Origin: Pseudomonas sp. MAG733B
Lineage (GTDB): Bacteria > Pseudomonadota > Gammaproteobacteria > Pseudomonadales > Pseudomonadaceae
Assembly: GCF_036884845.1 (NCBI RefSeq)
Contig: NZ_CP145732.1
Span: 6,356,501 to 6,420,500 of the forward strand
DNA: 64,000 nt
Direction: 5' to 3'
Shown here: positions 1 to 9,373 of the stretch, one piece after another
How positions within the stretch are numbered: position 1 is the stretch's first letter
Layout of the letters: each line of letters begins with the position of its first letter
Notes under the pieces: generated by a model
What the model was told of the DNA's origin: nothing
The model's input: the letters and a program-made list of their open reading frames with translations, nothing else
Database searches by the model: none
Translations under genes and position numbers: made by a program

Positions 1-123
1 AAAACCACATTCAGGCGACTCGACCTTGAGCACTTTTACCTGGGTCAACGGCGGTGCCGAGGCTGCCGAGACGGTTTGTGTCCCCAAGGTCAAGGCCAGC
101 AAGATCAACAGACGCTTTTTCAT
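1..123 (-). CDS. Exported protein, N-terminal fragment
   Basis: Only the first 41 codons are inside the window; the gene runs off the left edge. The reading begins MKKRLLILLALTLG and continues into a small-residue stretch with a likely signal-peptidase site near SAASA, so the product is probably exported. The remaining residues (up to PECGF) do not let me name the family. It is divergent from the purine permease, with about 220 bases between the two starts. Confidence 0.6.
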   Translation of the reverse strand, partial: MKKRLLILLALTLGTQTVSAASAPPLTQVKVLKVESPECGF

Positions 124-343
124 GCAAACACCACCCCAAAAAACCAGCGTGCAGTATGGCTGGTTTGGGCTAAACGCAAAACATCGACGACGATCACCGC
201 CATAAGCAGCCATAACCCTGTGCGGCTGGTATGATGCGCGGCTTTTTCCGACCCACAGAAAAATCCCAGGCGCCTGCAGCGGTCTGTGCTTTGCTGTTGA
301 GGTCGATACATTCACGGCGCCGGGCGCGCCACGGGGAGCAGAC

Positions 344-1639
344 ATGCTGGAAAGGCTGTTTCAACTCAAGGCACACAACACCAACGTACGCACCGAGATC
401 CTGGCGGGCGTCACGACCTTTTTGGCCATGGCCTACATTCTGTTCGTCAACCCGAGCATCCTCGGCGAGACCGGCATGGACAAGGGTGCGGTGTTCGTCG
501 CCACCTGTCTGGCAGCCGCCATCGGCTCGACGGTCATGGGCCTGATCGCCAACTACCCGATCGCCCTCGCACCGGGCATGGGCCTGAACGCCTTCTTCAC
601 CTACACCGTGGTCCTGCACATGGGCCACACCTGGCAAGTGGCGCTGGGGGCAGTGTTCATCTCGGCGGTGTGCTTCTTCCTGCTTTCGATCTTCCGCATC
701 CGTGAATGGATCATCAACAGCATCCCGCTGCCGCTGCGTTCGGCGATTGCCGCCGGTATCGGCCTGTTTCTGGCGCTGATCGCCCTGCACAACGCCGGCA
801 TCGTGGTCAGCAACCCGGCGACCATGGTTGGCCTCGGCGACCTGAAACAACCGGCGCCGATCCTCGCCACCCTCGGTTTTGCCCTGATCGTCGCCCTTGA
901 AGCCCTCGCCGTGCGCGGTGCGGTACTGATCGGCATTCTGGTCGTGACCATCATATCCATCGTGATGGGCTTCACCCCGTTCGGCGGCGTGATGTCGATG
1001 CCACCGTCGCTAGCCCCGACCTTCCTGCAACTGGACATCAAAGGCGCACTGGACATCGGCCTGGTCAGCGTGATCTTCGCCTTCCTGTTCGTCGACCTGT
1101 TCGACAACTCCGGCACCCTGATCGGCGTGGCCAAGCGTGCTGGTTTGATGGGCAAGGACGGCCACATGCCGAAAATGGGCCGTGCCCTGATCGCCGACAG
1201 TACTGCTGCGATGGCCGGTTCCCTGCTGGGCACCTCGACCACCACCAGCTACATCGAATCCGCCGCAGGCGTGAGTGCCGGGGGCCGCACCGGCCTGACC
1301 GCCGTCGTGGTGGCAATCCTGTTCCTGCTGGCGCTGTTCTTCTCGCCACTGGCCGCCAGCGTTCCAGCCTTCGCCACCGCGCCGGCCCTGCTGTTCGTCG
1401 CCGTGCTGATGACTTCCGGCCTGGCCGAAATAGACTGGGACGACATTACCGTCGCCGCGCCGGTGGTGATCACCGCGCTGGCCATGCCGTTCACTTATTC
1501 CATCGCCAATGGCATCGCCTTCGGCTTCATTGCCTGGACCGCCATCAAGCTGATGTCTGGTCGCGGCCGTGAGCTGAACCCGGCGCTGGTGATCCTGTCG
1601 ATTCTGTTCGTGATCAAGCTGGGTTGGTTTAACGCATGA
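344..1639 (+). CDS. NCS2-family purine (adenine/guanine/hypoxanthine) permease
   Basis: The 431-residue product is an inner-membrane transporter of the AzgA/PbuG-like branch of the NCS2 family, which takes up purine bases with protons. It is hydrophobic over nearly its full length. It carries the family signatures [11 protein letters not shown] near residue 75 and a charged cytoplasmic stretch [17 protein letters not shown] around residue 245. The ATG at 344 follows a GGGAGC ribosome-binding site. The stop overlaps the trmA start by four bases (ATGA), so the two are probably co-translated, linking purine uptake and tRNA modification only by position. Substrate preference cannot be read from sequence. 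No purine riboswitch is visible upstream. Confidence 0.9.
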   Translation: MLERLFQLKAHNTNVRTEILAGVTTFLAMAYILFVNPSILGETGMDKGAVFVATCLAAAIGSTVMGLIANYPIALAPGMGLNAFFTYTVVLHMGHTWQVALGAVFISAVCFFLLSIFRIREWIINSIPLPLRSAIAAGIGLFLALIALHNAGIVVSNPATMVGLGDLKQPAPILATLGFALIVALEALAVRGAVLIGILVVTIISIVMGFTPFGGVMSMPPSLAPTFLQLDIKGALDIGLVSVIFAFLFVDLFDNSGTLIGVAKRAGLMGKDGHMPKMGRALIADSTAAMAGSLLGTSTTTSYIESAAGVSAGGRTGLTAVVVAILFLLALFFSPLAASVPAFATAPALLFVAVLMTSGLAEIDWDDITVAAPVVITALAMPFTYSIANGIAFGFIAWTAIKLMSGRGRELNPALVILSILFVIKLGWFNA

Positions 1640-2715
1640 CTTTTGATTCCCAGGCCTACGCCGTTCAGCTCGAAGACAAGGTCACGCGCCTGCGTGACCT
1701 GCTGGCCCCGTTCGATGCACCGGAGCCGGCCGTTTTCGACTCGCCGCTGCAGAACTTCCGCCTGCGCGCCGAATTCCGCCTGTGGCGCGAAGCCGGCGAG
1801 CGTCACTACGCGATGTTTTCCCAGGAAGACAAACGCACGCCGATCCTGATCGAAGAATTTCCGATCGCCAGCCTGCGCATCAATCAACTGATGCCGCAGC
1901 TCAAGGCCGCGTGGCAAGCCAGTGCTCCCCTGAGCCACAAGCTGTTCCAGGTGGAGTTCCTGACCACTTTGGCCGGCGATGCGATGATCACCCTGTGCTA
2001 CCACCGTCCGCTGGACGAGCATTGGCACGCGGCGGCCACGAAACTCGCAGCCGACCTGAACGTCAGCATCATCGGCCGCTCCAAGGGTAAGCGTGAAGTC
2101 ATCGGTCACGATTACGTGGTCGAGAAACTGGAAGTTGGCGGGCGCACCTTCAGCTATCGCCAGCCAGAAGGCGCATTCACCCAACCCAACGGCACCGTAA
2201 ACCAGAAGATGCTCAACTGGGCCTACGACGCACTGGGTGATCGTCCGGACGATTTACTGGAGCTGTATTGCGGCAACGGCAACTTCACCCTGCCGCTCGC
2301 TACTCGCGTGCGCAAAGTGCTGGCCACTGAAATCAGCAAGACCTCGGTCAACGCAGCGCTGAGCAATCTCAGCGAAAACGCTGTGGATAATGTCACTCTG
2401 GTGCGTTTGTCCGCTGAAGAATTGACCGAAGCGCTGAACGAAGTGCGCCCGTTCCGTCGCTTGCATGGCATCGACCTGAAAAGCTACGAATTCGGCAGCG
2501 TCTTCGTCGACCCGCCCCGCGCCGGCATGGACCCGGACACTTGCGAGCTGACCCGGCGCTTCGACAACATTCTCTACATCTCCTGCAACCCGGAAACCCT
2601 GGCGGCCAACATCGCCCAGTTGCACGACACGCACCGCATTACCCAATGCGCGATGTTCGACCAGTTCCCGTGGACGCATCACATGGAATCCGGGGTGTTA
2701 TTGACCCGGCGGTGA
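1636..2715 (+). CDS. trmA: tRNA (uracil-54-C5)-methyltransferase TrmA
   Basis: This SAM-dependent enzyme makes 5-methyluridine at position 54 in the T-loop of tRNA. At 359 residues it has the usual length for TrmA and lacks the TRAM and iron-sulfur regions of the related RlmD and RlmC enzymes. The SAM-binding stretch [15 protein letters not shown] lies near residue 210. The motif [13 protein letters not shown] lies near residue 290, and the nucleophilic cysteine is C317 in [11 protein letters not shown]. Translation is coupled to the permease by an ATGA overlap. A Rho-independent terminator follows 22 bases after the stop. Confidence 0.97.
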   Translation: MTFDSQAYAVQLEDKVTRLRDLLAPFDAPEPAVFDSPLQNFRLRAEFRLWREAGERHYAMFSQEDKRTPILIEEFPIASLRINQLMPQLKAAWQASAPLSHKLFQVEFLTTLAGDAMITLCYHRPLDEHWHAAATKLAADLNVSIIGRSKGKREVIGHDYVVEKLEVGGRTFSYRQPEGAFTQPNGTVNQKMLNWAYDALGDRPDDLLELYCGNGNFTLPLATRVRKVLATEISKTSVNAALSNLSENAVDNVTLVRLSAEELTEALNEVRPFRRLHGIDLKSYEFGSVFVDPPRAGMDPDTCELTRRFDNILYISCNPETLAANIAQLHDTHRITQCAMFDQFPWTHHMESGVLLTRR

Positions 2716-2737
2716 GTGCAGATGCCGTAAACAAATC

Positions 2738-2761
2738 AGCCGTCATCACGACGGCTTTTTT
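2738..2761 (+). terminator. Rho-independent terminator of trmA
   Basis: A perfect 7-bp stem AGCCGTC/GACGGCT with loop ATCAC is followed by six T residues. It sits 22 bases after the trmA stop. A nearly identical element in inverted orientation lies at 3813-3836, on the far side of the DUF2442/DUF4160 pair. Confidence 0.9.
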
Positions 2762-2769
2762 GTGGGCGC

Positions 2770-3216
2770 TCAAAGCACGACATCGACCTTGCGCGGGCGC
2801 CCACCTTTCTTGCCATTGGCCCGAGCAGCCTCAGCTTTGGCAGCGCTGCTCTGACGACCATTGCGCGAAGCAATCACCGAAGCCGCCATCGCCATCAATG
2901 GCTCGCTGGCCGAGATCATTCCGGCGATAGAGATATGCAGGTCCTTGCCTTCATGGCAGATCGCAGTGCCGGTGAAACCTACCTCTAAACCGGCAAAGTC
3001 TTCGATCTGGAATCCATCGAACTCGGGGTAGTTTCCAACCGGCAGCAGTATCCCGCTGCCATCTTCAAAGCTGACCGCCAGACACGGAGCCTGAAAGGTT
3101 ACCGCTGTCGCCCGTAACCCGCTGTTAGGGCGCGATTTGCCCCGTTCAATAGCTCGATCAAGACGAGCCTCTGTTACTGGCCTGTCTACCTGGACCTTGG
3201 CTTTGACCGTTTTCAT
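2770..3216 (-). CDS. DUF2442 domain protein, possible antitoxin-like partner
   Basis: The 148-residue product begins MKTVKAKVQVD; this ATG overlaps the stop of the upstream DUF4160 gene by ATGA, so I prefer it to an in-frame start six codons earlier. The central part (about residues 40-100), with GSGILLPVGNYPEFDGFQIED, matches the DUF2442 fold as I know it. The basic tail AEAARANGKKGGRPRK looks suited to nucleic-acid binding. DUF2442 and DUF4160 genes commonly occur as neighbours and resemble toxin-antitoxin pairs in size and coupling, but this function is inferred, not demonstrated. The stop lies only eight bases from the trmA terminator, whose transcript comes from the other direction. Confidence 0.8.
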   Translation of the reverse strand: MKTVKAKVQVDRPVTEARLDRAIERGKSRPNSGLRATAVTFQAPCLAVSFEDGSGILLPVGNYPEFDGFQIEDFAGLEVGFTGTAICHEGKDLHISIAGMISASEPLMAMAASVIASRNGRQSSAAKAEAARANGKKGGRPRKVDVVL

Positions 3217-3641
3217 AACTCGATCTCCACACACTCCTGCGCACCTATCAGAGATAGCCGCGTCCTGTTCGTTTCAGGCTCATAGCAAGCCGAAACGATC
3301 ATGTTGGTGGTACTGACAATCCTTTTCACTACTACGACCTCACTGGTTTGCCAATCCCACAATTGATTATCAAGGCAGGCCGTTTGCAGTTTTCGCCACC
3401 AGATACAGCGAGCCCGCAATAAATGGGCAGGTAGCTTTAGCGATTGACGCAACCCCTCAAGCACCGCAATTGGTGGCCGACGCGAGAGCGGAACAACGTC
3501 CCAGAGCTCGACGCCGTTGTGCCAGAAACTGAATTTGAACCGCGCACTCCACGAACCCGCCTCCACATGTGCATGAGGCGGACAATGCTCATCGCGCAAC
3601 ATGATGACCACCGAGAGCCCTTTGTAGCTGCATACTTTCAT
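3213..3641 (-). CDS. DUF4160 domain protein, first gene of a two-gene module
   Basis: The 142-residue product has the DUF4160 hallmark LRDEHCPPHAHVEAG near residue 15, an HPPH-type histidine pair seen across that family. Its role is unknown. The rest (WWRKLQTACLDNQLWDWQ and a C-terminal beta-rich part) gives no further clue and is longer than a minimal DUF4160 domain of roughly 80 residues. The gene is translationally coupled to the downstream DUF2442 gene. Codon use is less strongly biased to G/C third positions than in trmA, which would fit acquisition. Overlapping inverted repeats touch the start codon and could mediate autorepression. Confidence 0.8.
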   Translation of the reverse strand: MKVCSYKGLSVVIMLRDEHCPPHAHVEAGSWSARFKFSFWHNGVELWDVVPLSRRPPIAVLEGLRQSLKLPAHLLRARCIWWRKLQTACLDNQLWDWQTSEVVVVKRIVSTTNMIVSACYEPETNRTRLSLIGAQECVEIEL

Positions 3642-3642
3642 G

Positions 3643-3662
3643 CTAACCCATCCGTTAGGTTA
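3643..3662 (-). promoter_or_regulatory. Operator-like inverted repeats at the DUF4160 start
   Basis: CTAAC-N6-GTTAG (3643-3647 and 3654-3658) overlaps TAACC-N9-GGTTA (3644-3648 and 3658-3662). They begin two bases upstream of the ATG. A position at the start codon would suit autoregulation by the module's own product; this is inference. Confidence 0.4.
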
Positions 3663-3812
3663 ATGAATCTGGAGACTCGACATTCCCTGAAAAAACCGAC
3701 CACTGGTGCCCAACACCAAATGGAATTTGCGTGACTGAGACTAGCGCTCAGCCGCGCTCTGGACCGTTGGATAACGCCAAAGAATCGTAAGCAATCCTTT
3801 CCCTGCGACCAC

Positions 3813-3836
3813 AAAAAAGCCGTCACGAGGACGGCT
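3813..3836 (-). terminator. Rho-independent terminator of the tautomerase gene
   Basis: Read on the minus strand, the stem AGCCGTC/GACGGCT with loop CTCGT is followed by six T residues. It lies about 20 bases past the stop of the 4-oxalocrotonate tautomerase-like gene. The wider 32-base context (3806-3837) matches 28 of 32 positions of the inverted element at 2737-2768. Confidence 0.88.
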
Positions 3837-3855
3837 GTTTTGCCTTGCAGAAGAA

Positions 3856-4062
3856 TCACTCCGACGGATTTTTCCGGAACTCAGTCGTGGTAATACCCTT
3901 GTATCCCCAGTTATCGGTGTCGATTTCTTCGATCACGATATGGGTCAGCTCCGGCGGCTTGCCGAGCACGCGTTGCAGGGTCTCGGTGATTTCGGCGATG
4001 ACCTGGGCTTTTTGCTCACGGGTTACGCCGTCACGGGTGATGCGTACGCTGACGAAAGGCAT
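3856..4062 (-). CDS. 4-oxalocrotonate tautomerase family protein
   Basis: At 68 residues this is the typical length of a 4-OT superfamily subunit. The sequence starts MPFVSVRI, so removal of the initiator Met exposes the catalytic N-terminal proline. The second half, ELTHIVIEEIDTDNWGYKGIT, matches the beta strand and tryptophan-containing loop of the fold. Such enzymes catalyse keto-enol tautomerisation and work as small oligomers. The substrate cannot be assigned. The gene is divergent from a LysR regulator with 119 bases between starts, an arrangement that usually means the regulator controls it. Confidence 0.9.
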   Translation of the reverse strand: MPFVSVRITRDGVTREQKAQVIAEITETLQRVLGKPPELTHIVIEEIDTDNWGYKGITTTEFRKNPSE

Positions 4063-4181
4063 GCTGCTTCTCCTGCTCGCTGATTAATAAAGGCTGACCA
4101 AAAACAAGTCACTGTATCCCTGTGAAGCCATCTGATAAATACTGCTCCAGACACTTCATTTGATCCTTGGTGTAATCAATC

Positions 4182-5096
4182 ATGCAGCGACAATTCGACG
4201 ATCTTCAGTTGGGCAGCATCGAGCTGTTTTGCCTGGCCGCCGAGGCCGGCAGTTTCACCGCAGCGGCGTTGGTGGCGGGGGTTACGCCGGCTGCGGTGAG
4301 TCGCTCGGTGTCGCGCATGGAAGAACGTCTGGGCGTGCGGCTGTTCGCGCGCACCACTCGCAGCGTCAAGCTGACCGACAGCGGCCGACGCTATTACGAA
4401 GAATGCCGCCAGGCGTTGGCGCAGTTGGTGGAAGCCCAGCGTGAGGTCATGGGCCAGCAGCAGGTGCCGTCGGGGACTCTGCGCATCAGTATCCCCACCA
4501 CCTACGCCCACCACCGGATCCTGCCATTGATGCCGGCCTTCCGTGCGCGGTTTCCGGATGTGAAGGTTGAGTCGCACATCAGTAATCGCAATATCGACTT
4601 CGTCGGCGAGGGCTATGACCTGGCCATTCGCGTGCGCGCCATTCCGGATTCAGGCCTGATCGCCCGGCCGCTGGAGGACGCCGAGTTGGTAATGATTGCC
4701 AGCCCCGATTACCTCAGCCGCTGCGGCACACCGCAAACCCTCGATGATTTGCAGCAGCACGACTGCATTCAATATGAACTGCCCAGCAGCGGTCGACGCA
4801 TCGCCTGGTTGTTCAATGACAGCGGTGTACAGCGCGAGATTCTGGCCGAGGGCAATTACGTTTGTTCCGATGATGTCCTGGGCGGAGTGACCCTGGCGAA
4901 ACACAGCGCTGGTCTGTTCCAGACCTATCGCTTTATCGTCGAAAAAGAACTGGCCGATGGCTCGCTGATGGAAGTGCTCAAGCCCTATGGCGGGCGTTCT
5001 CGGCCGTTTACCTTGCTCTATCCGCAAAGCCGCCATATGCCTCTGCGATTGCGCGCGTTCATTGATTTTCTGGTGGAGCATTTGCCGCGCTGCTAG
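4182..5096 (+). CDS. LysR-family transcriptional regulator
   Basis: The 304-residue product has an N-terminal winged helix-turn-helix (about residues 10-70, with [36 protein letters not shown]) and a C-terminal effector domain from about residue 95. The pattern ([35 protein letters not shown]) is that of the CrgA/DsdC-like branch common in Pseudomonas. It is divergent from the tautomerase gene and upstream of the quinate genes on the same strand, so either could be its target. The effector is unknown. Confidence 0.93.
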   Translation: MQRQFDDLQLGSIELFCLAAEAGSFTAAALVAGVTPAAVSRSVSRMEERLGVRLFARTTRSVKLTDSGRRYYEECRQALAQLVEAQREVMGQQQVPSGTLRISIPTTYAHHRILPLMPAFRARFPDVKVESHISNRNIDFVGEGYDLAIRVRAIPDSGLIARPLEDAELVMIASPDYLSRCGTPQTLDDLQQHDCIQYELPSSGRRIAWLFNDSGVQREILAEGNYVCSDDVLGGVTLAKHSAGLFQTYRFIVEKELADGSLMEVLKPYGGRSRPFTLLYPQSRHMPLRLRAFIDFLVEHLPRC

Positions 5097-5146
5097 GGAA
5101 ACCGTCCGATCACCGCACACAAAGCGCCGGAGAACCACCGGTTCAA

Positions 5147-5173
5147 TTGACCAAATTAACCATCTAGTACAAT
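5147..5173 (+). promoter_or_regulatory. Candidate aroQ promoter with overlapping operator
   Basis: TTGACC (5147-5152) and TACAAT (5168-5173) are good -35 and -10 hexamers, though the 15-base spacer is short. Overlapping the -10 on the minus strand is GTACTA-N4-GTTA (5157-5170), a pattern found again between quiC and the transporter gene at 9496-9509. This suggests a shared regulator of the quinate genes, most simply the TetR protein encoded nearby. Confidence 0.5.
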
Positions 5174-5232
5174 TTATCTCCACAGGCCGGAACCTCAGGC
5201 CAATGCCAAAAATAATAAGTGGAGAAACATCG

Positions 5233-5673
5233 ATGTCCCCGATCATTCTGGTACTCAACGGCCCGAATCTGAACCTGCTCGGCACCCGTGAACCGGCGAC
5301 CTACGGCCACGAAACCCTCGCTGACATTTCCGCCCTGTGCGGCCGCGCCGCTGAAGAGTTCGGCCTGGCAGTGGAATTTCGCCAGACCAACCACGAAGGC
5401 GAATTGCTCGACTGGATTCACGCCGCACGTGGCCGTTGCGCCGGGATCGTGATCAACCCGGCCGCCTGGACCCACACCTCGGTGGCCATTCGCGATGCGC
5501 TGGTCGCCAGCGAGCTACCGGTGATCGAAGTGCACTTGTCGAACGTCCACGCCCGCGAACCATTCCGTCATCACTCCTTCGTTTCAGCCATCGCCACCGC
5601 CGTGCTGGCCGGGTTCGGCAGCCACGGCTATCGCCTGGCGCTGGAGCATTTCAGTCAACGTCTGAAAGGGTGA
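5233..5673 (+). CDS. aroQ: Type II 3-dehydroquinate dehydratase
   Basis: The 146-residue product interconverts 3-dehydroquinate and 3-dehydroshikimate; the dodecameric type II enzymes serve both biosynthesis and quinate breakdown. Signatures are [18 protein letters not shown] at residues 8-25, with the catalytic tyrosine of the flexible loop, then [13 protein letters not shown] and [19 protein letters not shown], and [17 protein letters not shown] with the catalytic His region. The ATG at 5233 has a GTGGAG ribosome-binding site. The stop overlaps the shikimate dehydrogenase start. The neighbours point to a catabolic paralogue (aroQ2-type), as in the P. aeruginosa PA0245 region. Confidence 0.96.
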   Translation: MSPIILVLNGPNLNLLGTREPATYGHETLADISALCGRAAEEFGLAVEFRQTNHEGELLDWIHAARGRCAGIVINPAAWTHTSVAIRDALVASELPVIEVHLSNVHAREPFRHHSFVSAIATAVLAGFGSHGYRLALEHFSQRLKG

Positions 5674-6533
5674 ACATCGTGAGCCACAACCACGCGGTAT
5701 TGGCCGGACTGATCGGCGCCGGCATCCAGGCTTCGCGCACCCCGGCGTTGCACGAGCATGAAGGCGATGCCCAGGGTTTGCGTTACCTCTATCGACTGAT
5801 CGACCTCGATCAACTGCAACTCGACAGCAATGCCCTGCCCGACCTGCTGATGGCCGCCGAACGCATGAGCTTCACCGGGTTGAACATCACCTTTCCGTGC
5901 AAGCAGGCGATCATTCCGTTGCTCGATGAGTTGTCGCCGGAAGCACGCGGCATTGGTGCGGTGAATACCGTGGTGTTGAAGGACGGCAAACGTATCGGCC
6001 ACAACACCGATTGCCTTGGCTTTGCCGAGGGATTTCGCCGGGGCTTGAAGGGCGTTGCCGTTGAGCGTGTCGTACAAATGGGTGCCGGTGGCGCCGGTGC
6101 GGCGGTGGCCCACGCGTTGTTGAGCGAAGGCGTACAGCACCTGAGCATTTTCGATGTGGAACTCAGCCGCGCTCAAAGGCTTGCAGACAATCTCAATCAA
6201 CATTTCGGCAGCGGTCGCGCGGTGGCCGGCCATGATTTGGCGCTGACCCTGGCCGAAGCTGACGGCTTGGTGAACACCACGCCAATGGGCATGAAAAAAC
6301 TACCGGGCACGCCGGTGCCGGTCGAGTTGCTGCGAGCCGAATTATGGGTGGCGGAGATTGTTTATTTCCCGCTGGAAACCGAACTGCTGCGCCATGCCCG
6401 CGCGCTGGGTTGCCGGACGCTGGATGGCGGCAACATGGCGGTGTTTCAGGCAGTAAAGGCGTTCGAATTGTTCAGCGGCGTGGCGCCGGATGCTCAGCGG
6501 ATGCTGGCGCATTTTCAAAGCATGAATGGTTGA
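5670..6533 (+). CDS. Shikimate/quinate dehydrogenase (AroE family paralogue)
   Basis: The product (287 residues from GTG at 5670, or 284 from GTG at 5679) is an NAD(P)-dependent shikimate dehydrogenase family enzyme. It carries SRTPALHE near residue 20, the substrate-binding [17 protein letters not shown] near 75, NTDCLGF near 110, a Rossmann motif [14 protein letters not shown] near 130 and [17 protein letters not shown] near the end. The GTG at 5670 overlaps the aroQ stop. With quiC and a transporter nearby, the likely direction is oxidation of shikimate or quinate for carbon rather than aromatic biosynthesis; this is inference. Cofactor choice is not certain from sequence. Confidence 0.92.
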   Translation: MNIVSHNHAVLAGLIGAGIQASRTPALHEHEGDAQGLRYLYRLIDLDQLQLDSNALPDLLMAAERMSFTGLNITFPCKQAIIPLLDELSPEARGIGAVNTVVLKDGKRIGHNTDCLGFAEGFRRGLKGVAVERVVQMGAGGAGAAVAHALLSEGVQHLSIFDVELSRAQRLADNLNQHFGSGRAVAGHDLALTLAEADGLVNTTPMGMKKLPGTPVPVELLRAELWVAEIVYFPLETELLRHARALGCRTLDGGNMAVFQAVKAFELFSGVAPDAQRMLAHFQSMNG

Positions 6534-6538
6534 AGTGC

Positions 6539-6639
6539 AAAAGATCGCAGCCTTCGGCAGCTCCTACAGGTTTCGTGTATGCCGGAATTTCCGCATAGAC
6601 ACCGACCTTTGTAGGAGCTGCCGCAGGCTGCGATCTTTT
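6539..6639. repeat. REPIN-type inverted repeat, GATCGCAGCC family
   Basis: The arm AAAAGATCGCAGCCTTCGGC and its inverted copy flank a 30-base core, with GCTCCTAC inner arms. It fills the gap between the convergent shikimate dehydrogenase and TetR genes and touches the TetR stop codon. Two more copies of this family lie at 19849-19927 and 40800-40875. Confidence 0.9.
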
Positions 6640-7316
6640 CAGGCCTGCAAATAACGCAAAACCGACTCGCAAATCATTTCCCGATGACGCTGCTTGATGC
6701 TTTCATCCGGCAGATCAATCTGAAAAATCTCACCAAACGTGTGGCGGTTCGAGACGCGATAGAAGCAGAACGAACTGATCAGCAAATGCACATCCAACGG
6801 ATCAAGCCCGGTGCGGAACAGCCCTTGCTCGGCGCCGCGACGCAGAATCTCGCCCAGTGAATCGAGGATGGTGTTGTTCATCGCCTTGATCGCATCGGAG
6901 CGCTTCACATACTCGGCGTTGTGAATGTTCTCGATGCTGACGATGCGTACGAAATCGACGTTGCGATCATGGTGATCGAAGGTGAACTCCACCAGTCGTC
7001 GAATCGCCTCCACCGGCGCCAGCTCCGTCAGGTGCAGGCGGTTTTCCGTGCTGCGGATATCGCCGTAGAGCTTTTCCAGAACCTCGACGTAGAGCTGTTC
7101 CTTACTGCCGAAGTAGTAATAGATCATGCGTTTTGACGTATGGATGCGCTCGGCGATGGCATCGACGCGCGCCCCGGAAAGGCCTTGTTGAACGAACTCG
7201 ACAATCGCCTCTTGGAGGATATTCTCGCGGGTTTTTTCCGGGTTGTTCTTGCGACTCTTGCGCGGCTCGGCAATCGGTTCGTCGGGCGCTGCGGAGAGTT
7301 CTGAAGTCATTGTCAT
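6639..7316 (-). CDS. TetR-family regulator of the quinate/shikimate cluster
   Basis: The 225-residue product has a TetR DNA-binding region at about residues 28-75 (KTRENILQEAIVEFVQQGLSGARVDAIAERIHTSKRMIYYYFGSKEQLY) and an all-helical ligand domain after it. The long, charged N-terminal tail before the HTH is normal for this group. It lies between the aroQ-shikimate dehydrogenase pair and quiC, as PA0243 does in P. aeruginosa, so it probably responds to a pathway intermediate. A shared GTACTA-N4-GTTA element in the aroQ and quiC/transporter control regions is a candidate binding site. Confidence 0.92.
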   Translation of the reverse strand: MTMTSELSAAPDEPIAEPRKSRKNNPEKTRENILQEAIVEFVQQGLSGARVDAIAERIHTSKRMIYYYFGSKEQLYVEVLEKLYGDIRSTENRLHLTELAPVEAIRRLVEFTFDHHDRNVDFVRIVSIENIHNAEYVKRSDAIKAMNNTILDSLGEILRRGAEQGLFRTGLDPLDVHLLISSFCFYRVSNRHTFGEIFQIDLPDESIKQRHREMICESVLRYLQA

Positions 7317-7418
7317 TGCGGGCTCACGGCCATCACTGCACAGGCTGGCGATTATGAGCCGCGCCGCACAGTGAAGGAAGCCGTGCGGCAGCGGTTTGTC
7401 GGCGTGTTTACGATTTTC

Positions 7419-9320
7419 CTACAACTTTGCCTGACGTACGGCGCCACTTCGGGATTTGGCCATGGCCGCCAGTCGCACCGCCACGTTGGCCGCGCCATAA
7501 CCGGCATAGCCGTTCTTGCGCTGAATGATCTCGAAGAAGAAGCGCCCTTCGAATGGCTCGGTGTACACGTGAAACAGCTCGCCGCCCTGTGCGTCGCGAT
7601 CGTACAGCACGTTGTAATACGCCAGTTCGCTGAGGAATTCATCGTCGAAATCGAAACGCGCCGCCAAGTCATCGTAGTAATTGAGCGGAATATCCAGCAG
7701 CGGGACGCCCGCCTCTTTCGCGCGGCTGACCTGGGCAAAGATGTCATCGCAATCAAACGCGATGTGATGCACGCCGGAACCGCGATAACTCGACAGCGCG
7801 TGTGAGATCGCGGTGTTGCGGTTCTCGGAAATGTTCAGCGGCAGGCGAATCGAACTGTCTCGACTGCGAAGCGCACGGCTCTTCACCAAGCCATAAGGAT
7901 CGGGCAGGACCACTTCGTCGTCGGCTTCAAAATCCAGCAGGCTCTTGTAGAACAGCACCCAACTATCAAGGCTGTCGGCGGGCAGCGCGATGGCCATGTG
8001 ATCGATGCGCTTCAAACCGCCGCTGGCTACCGCGTCGGGCAGCATATTGAAGTCGGTGCCGTAGACGTCGGCGTGCTGGTCCACCAGATAAATCAGGCTG
8101 CCATCCGGCGCACGCACCGCGGCGAGTTCCAGTTCATTGGGGCCGACCAGCCCGCGATAGGGCTGACCTTTATAGGCCACGGCCCGGGCCAGCGCGCTAG
8201 CGCTGTCCTTGACCCGCACGGCGGTGGCGCACAGCGACGGCCCGTGGGCTTCGAAAAAACTGTGACCGAACGAGTACGGTTCCGAGTTGAGGATCAGGTT
8301 GATATCGCCCTGGCGCAGCAGGCTGACGCTTTTGGAGCGATGCTGGCCGGCCTTGACGAAACCCAGTCGCTCCAGCCAATGGGAAAGCTTGGCGCCGAGG
8401 CTTTCGTCCACGGCGAATTCGAGAAACTCGATGCCGTTGTACTCACTGGCCTTGGGCGTCTCGAACAGAATCTCGGTATTGGCGATCGGTTGGGCTTCCT
8501 GCGCCAGACGCTCGCGGGTTTTCTCTTCCAGATACAGCAACGAGCGCAAACCGTCTGCGGCGTTGGCCCGTGGCGGTGCGGCGCGGAAACCGTCGTTGAA
8601 GATCTCCAGCGACAGCGGCCCGGTGTAGCCACTCTTGATGATCGGCGCGAGGAAGCCTGGCAAATCGAATTCGCCCTGGCCCGGAAAGCAACGAAAATGC
8701 CGGCTCCACTCCAGCACATCCATGGCCAGGATTGGCGCGTCGGCCATTTGCACGAAGAAAATCTTGTCGCCGGGGATCTCGGCAATCGCGCTCGGATCGC
8801 CCTTGAGCGACAGCGTGTGGAAGCTGTCGAGCAACACACCGAGGCTCGGATGATCCGCCTGTCGGACGATGTTCCACACCTGTTGGTACGTGTTCACGTG
8901 CCGGCCCCAGGCCAGCGCTTCATAACCAATGCGCAGACCCCGCGCACCGGCGTGTTCCGCCAGCAGGCGCAAGTCATCGACTAAAATCTGTTCATCACCG
9001 ACGGAGTCGACCGAAGCGTTGCTGCACACCAGCACCAGGTCGGTGCCCAGCTCCTGCATCAGGTCGAACTTGCGCTCGGCCCGCTCCAGATTGCGCGCCA
9101 GGCGATCGCGGCGGCACCCTTCGAAGTCGCGAAACGGCTGAAACAGCGTGATGGCGATCCCGAGATCGGCGCACATCTGTTTAATTTCCCGGGGGCTGCC
9201 GTCGTAGTAGAGAAGGTCGTTCTCGAAAATCTCGACACCGTCAAAACCGGCGGCGGCAATGGCTTCGAGTTTTTCCGGCAGGGTACCGCTCAAGGACACG
9301 GTGGCAATGGAACGCTGCAT
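7419..9320 (-). CDS. quiC: 3-dehydroshikimate dehydratase QuiC (TIM barrel-HPPD fusion)
   Basis: The enzyme converts 3-dehydroshikimate to protocatechuate, joining quinate breakdown to the beta-ketoadipate pathway. The 633-residue product has two parts. Residues 1-270 form a sugar-isomerase-like TIM barrel with GFDGVEIFENDL, LLDSFHTLSLKGD and FPGQGEFDLPGFL. Residues 290-620 form a VOC/hydroxyphenylpyruvate-dioxygenase-like module that keeps an apparent metal triad (IDHMAIA, GVHHIAFD, FFEIIQR). This fusion is the known Pseudomonas QuiC1 architecture. I chose ATG 9320 (MQRSIATVSL); the open frame extends upstream to 9482 but crosses a REP element there. Confidence 0.95.
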   Translation of the reverse strand: MQRSIATVSLSGTLPEKLEAIAAAGFDGVEIFENDLLYYDGSPREIKQMCADLGIAITLFQPFRDFEGCRRDRLARNLERAERKFDLMQELGTDLVLVCSNASVDSVGDEQILVDDLRLLAEHAGARGLRIGYEALAWGRHVNTYQQVWNIVRQADHPSLGVLLDSFHTLSLKGDPSAIAEIPGDKIFFVQMADAPILAMDVLEWSRHFRCFPGQGEFDLPGFLAPIIKSGYTGPLSLEIFNDGFRAAPPRANAADGLRSLLYLEEKTRERLAQEAQPIANTEILFETPKASEYNGIEFLEFAVDESLGAKLSHWLERLGFVKAGQHRSKSVSLLRQGDINLILNSEPYSFGHSFFEAHGPSLCATAVRVKDSASALARAVAYKGQPYRGLVGPNELELAAVRAPDGSLIYLVDQHADVYGTDFNMLPDAVASGGLKRIDHMAIALPADSLDSWVLFYKSLLDFEADDEVVLPDPYGLVKSRALRSRDSSIRLPLNISENRNTAISHALSSYRGSGVHHIAFDCDDIFAQVSRAKEAGVPLLDIPLNYYDDLAARFDFDDEFLSELAYYNVLYDRDAQGGELFHVYTEPFEGRFFFEIIQRKNGYAGYGAANVAVRLAAMAKSRSGAVRQAKL

Positions 9321-9373
9321 GTTTCGACTCCCGGTGGTGGAGGCAATCTTGTTAGGGACATCACACGCTTTTT

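Noticed and set aside
124..343. Purine riboswitch before the NCS2 permease
   Set aside because: The conserved loop elements of a purine aptamer are not seen; only a weak TATGAT -10 candidate near 230 was found, without a good -35.
3638..3859. Minus-strand 73-codon frame between the DUF4160 and tautomerase genes
   Set aside because: It passes through the tautomerase terminator and the DUF4160 control region, and the reading looks random.
7419..9320. Annotation of the large gene as 4-hydroxyphenylpyruvate dioxygenase
   Set aside because: Only the C-terminal half resembles HPPD; the N-terminal TIM barrel and the cluster context identify QuiC. A stand-alone HPPD is about 350 residues.
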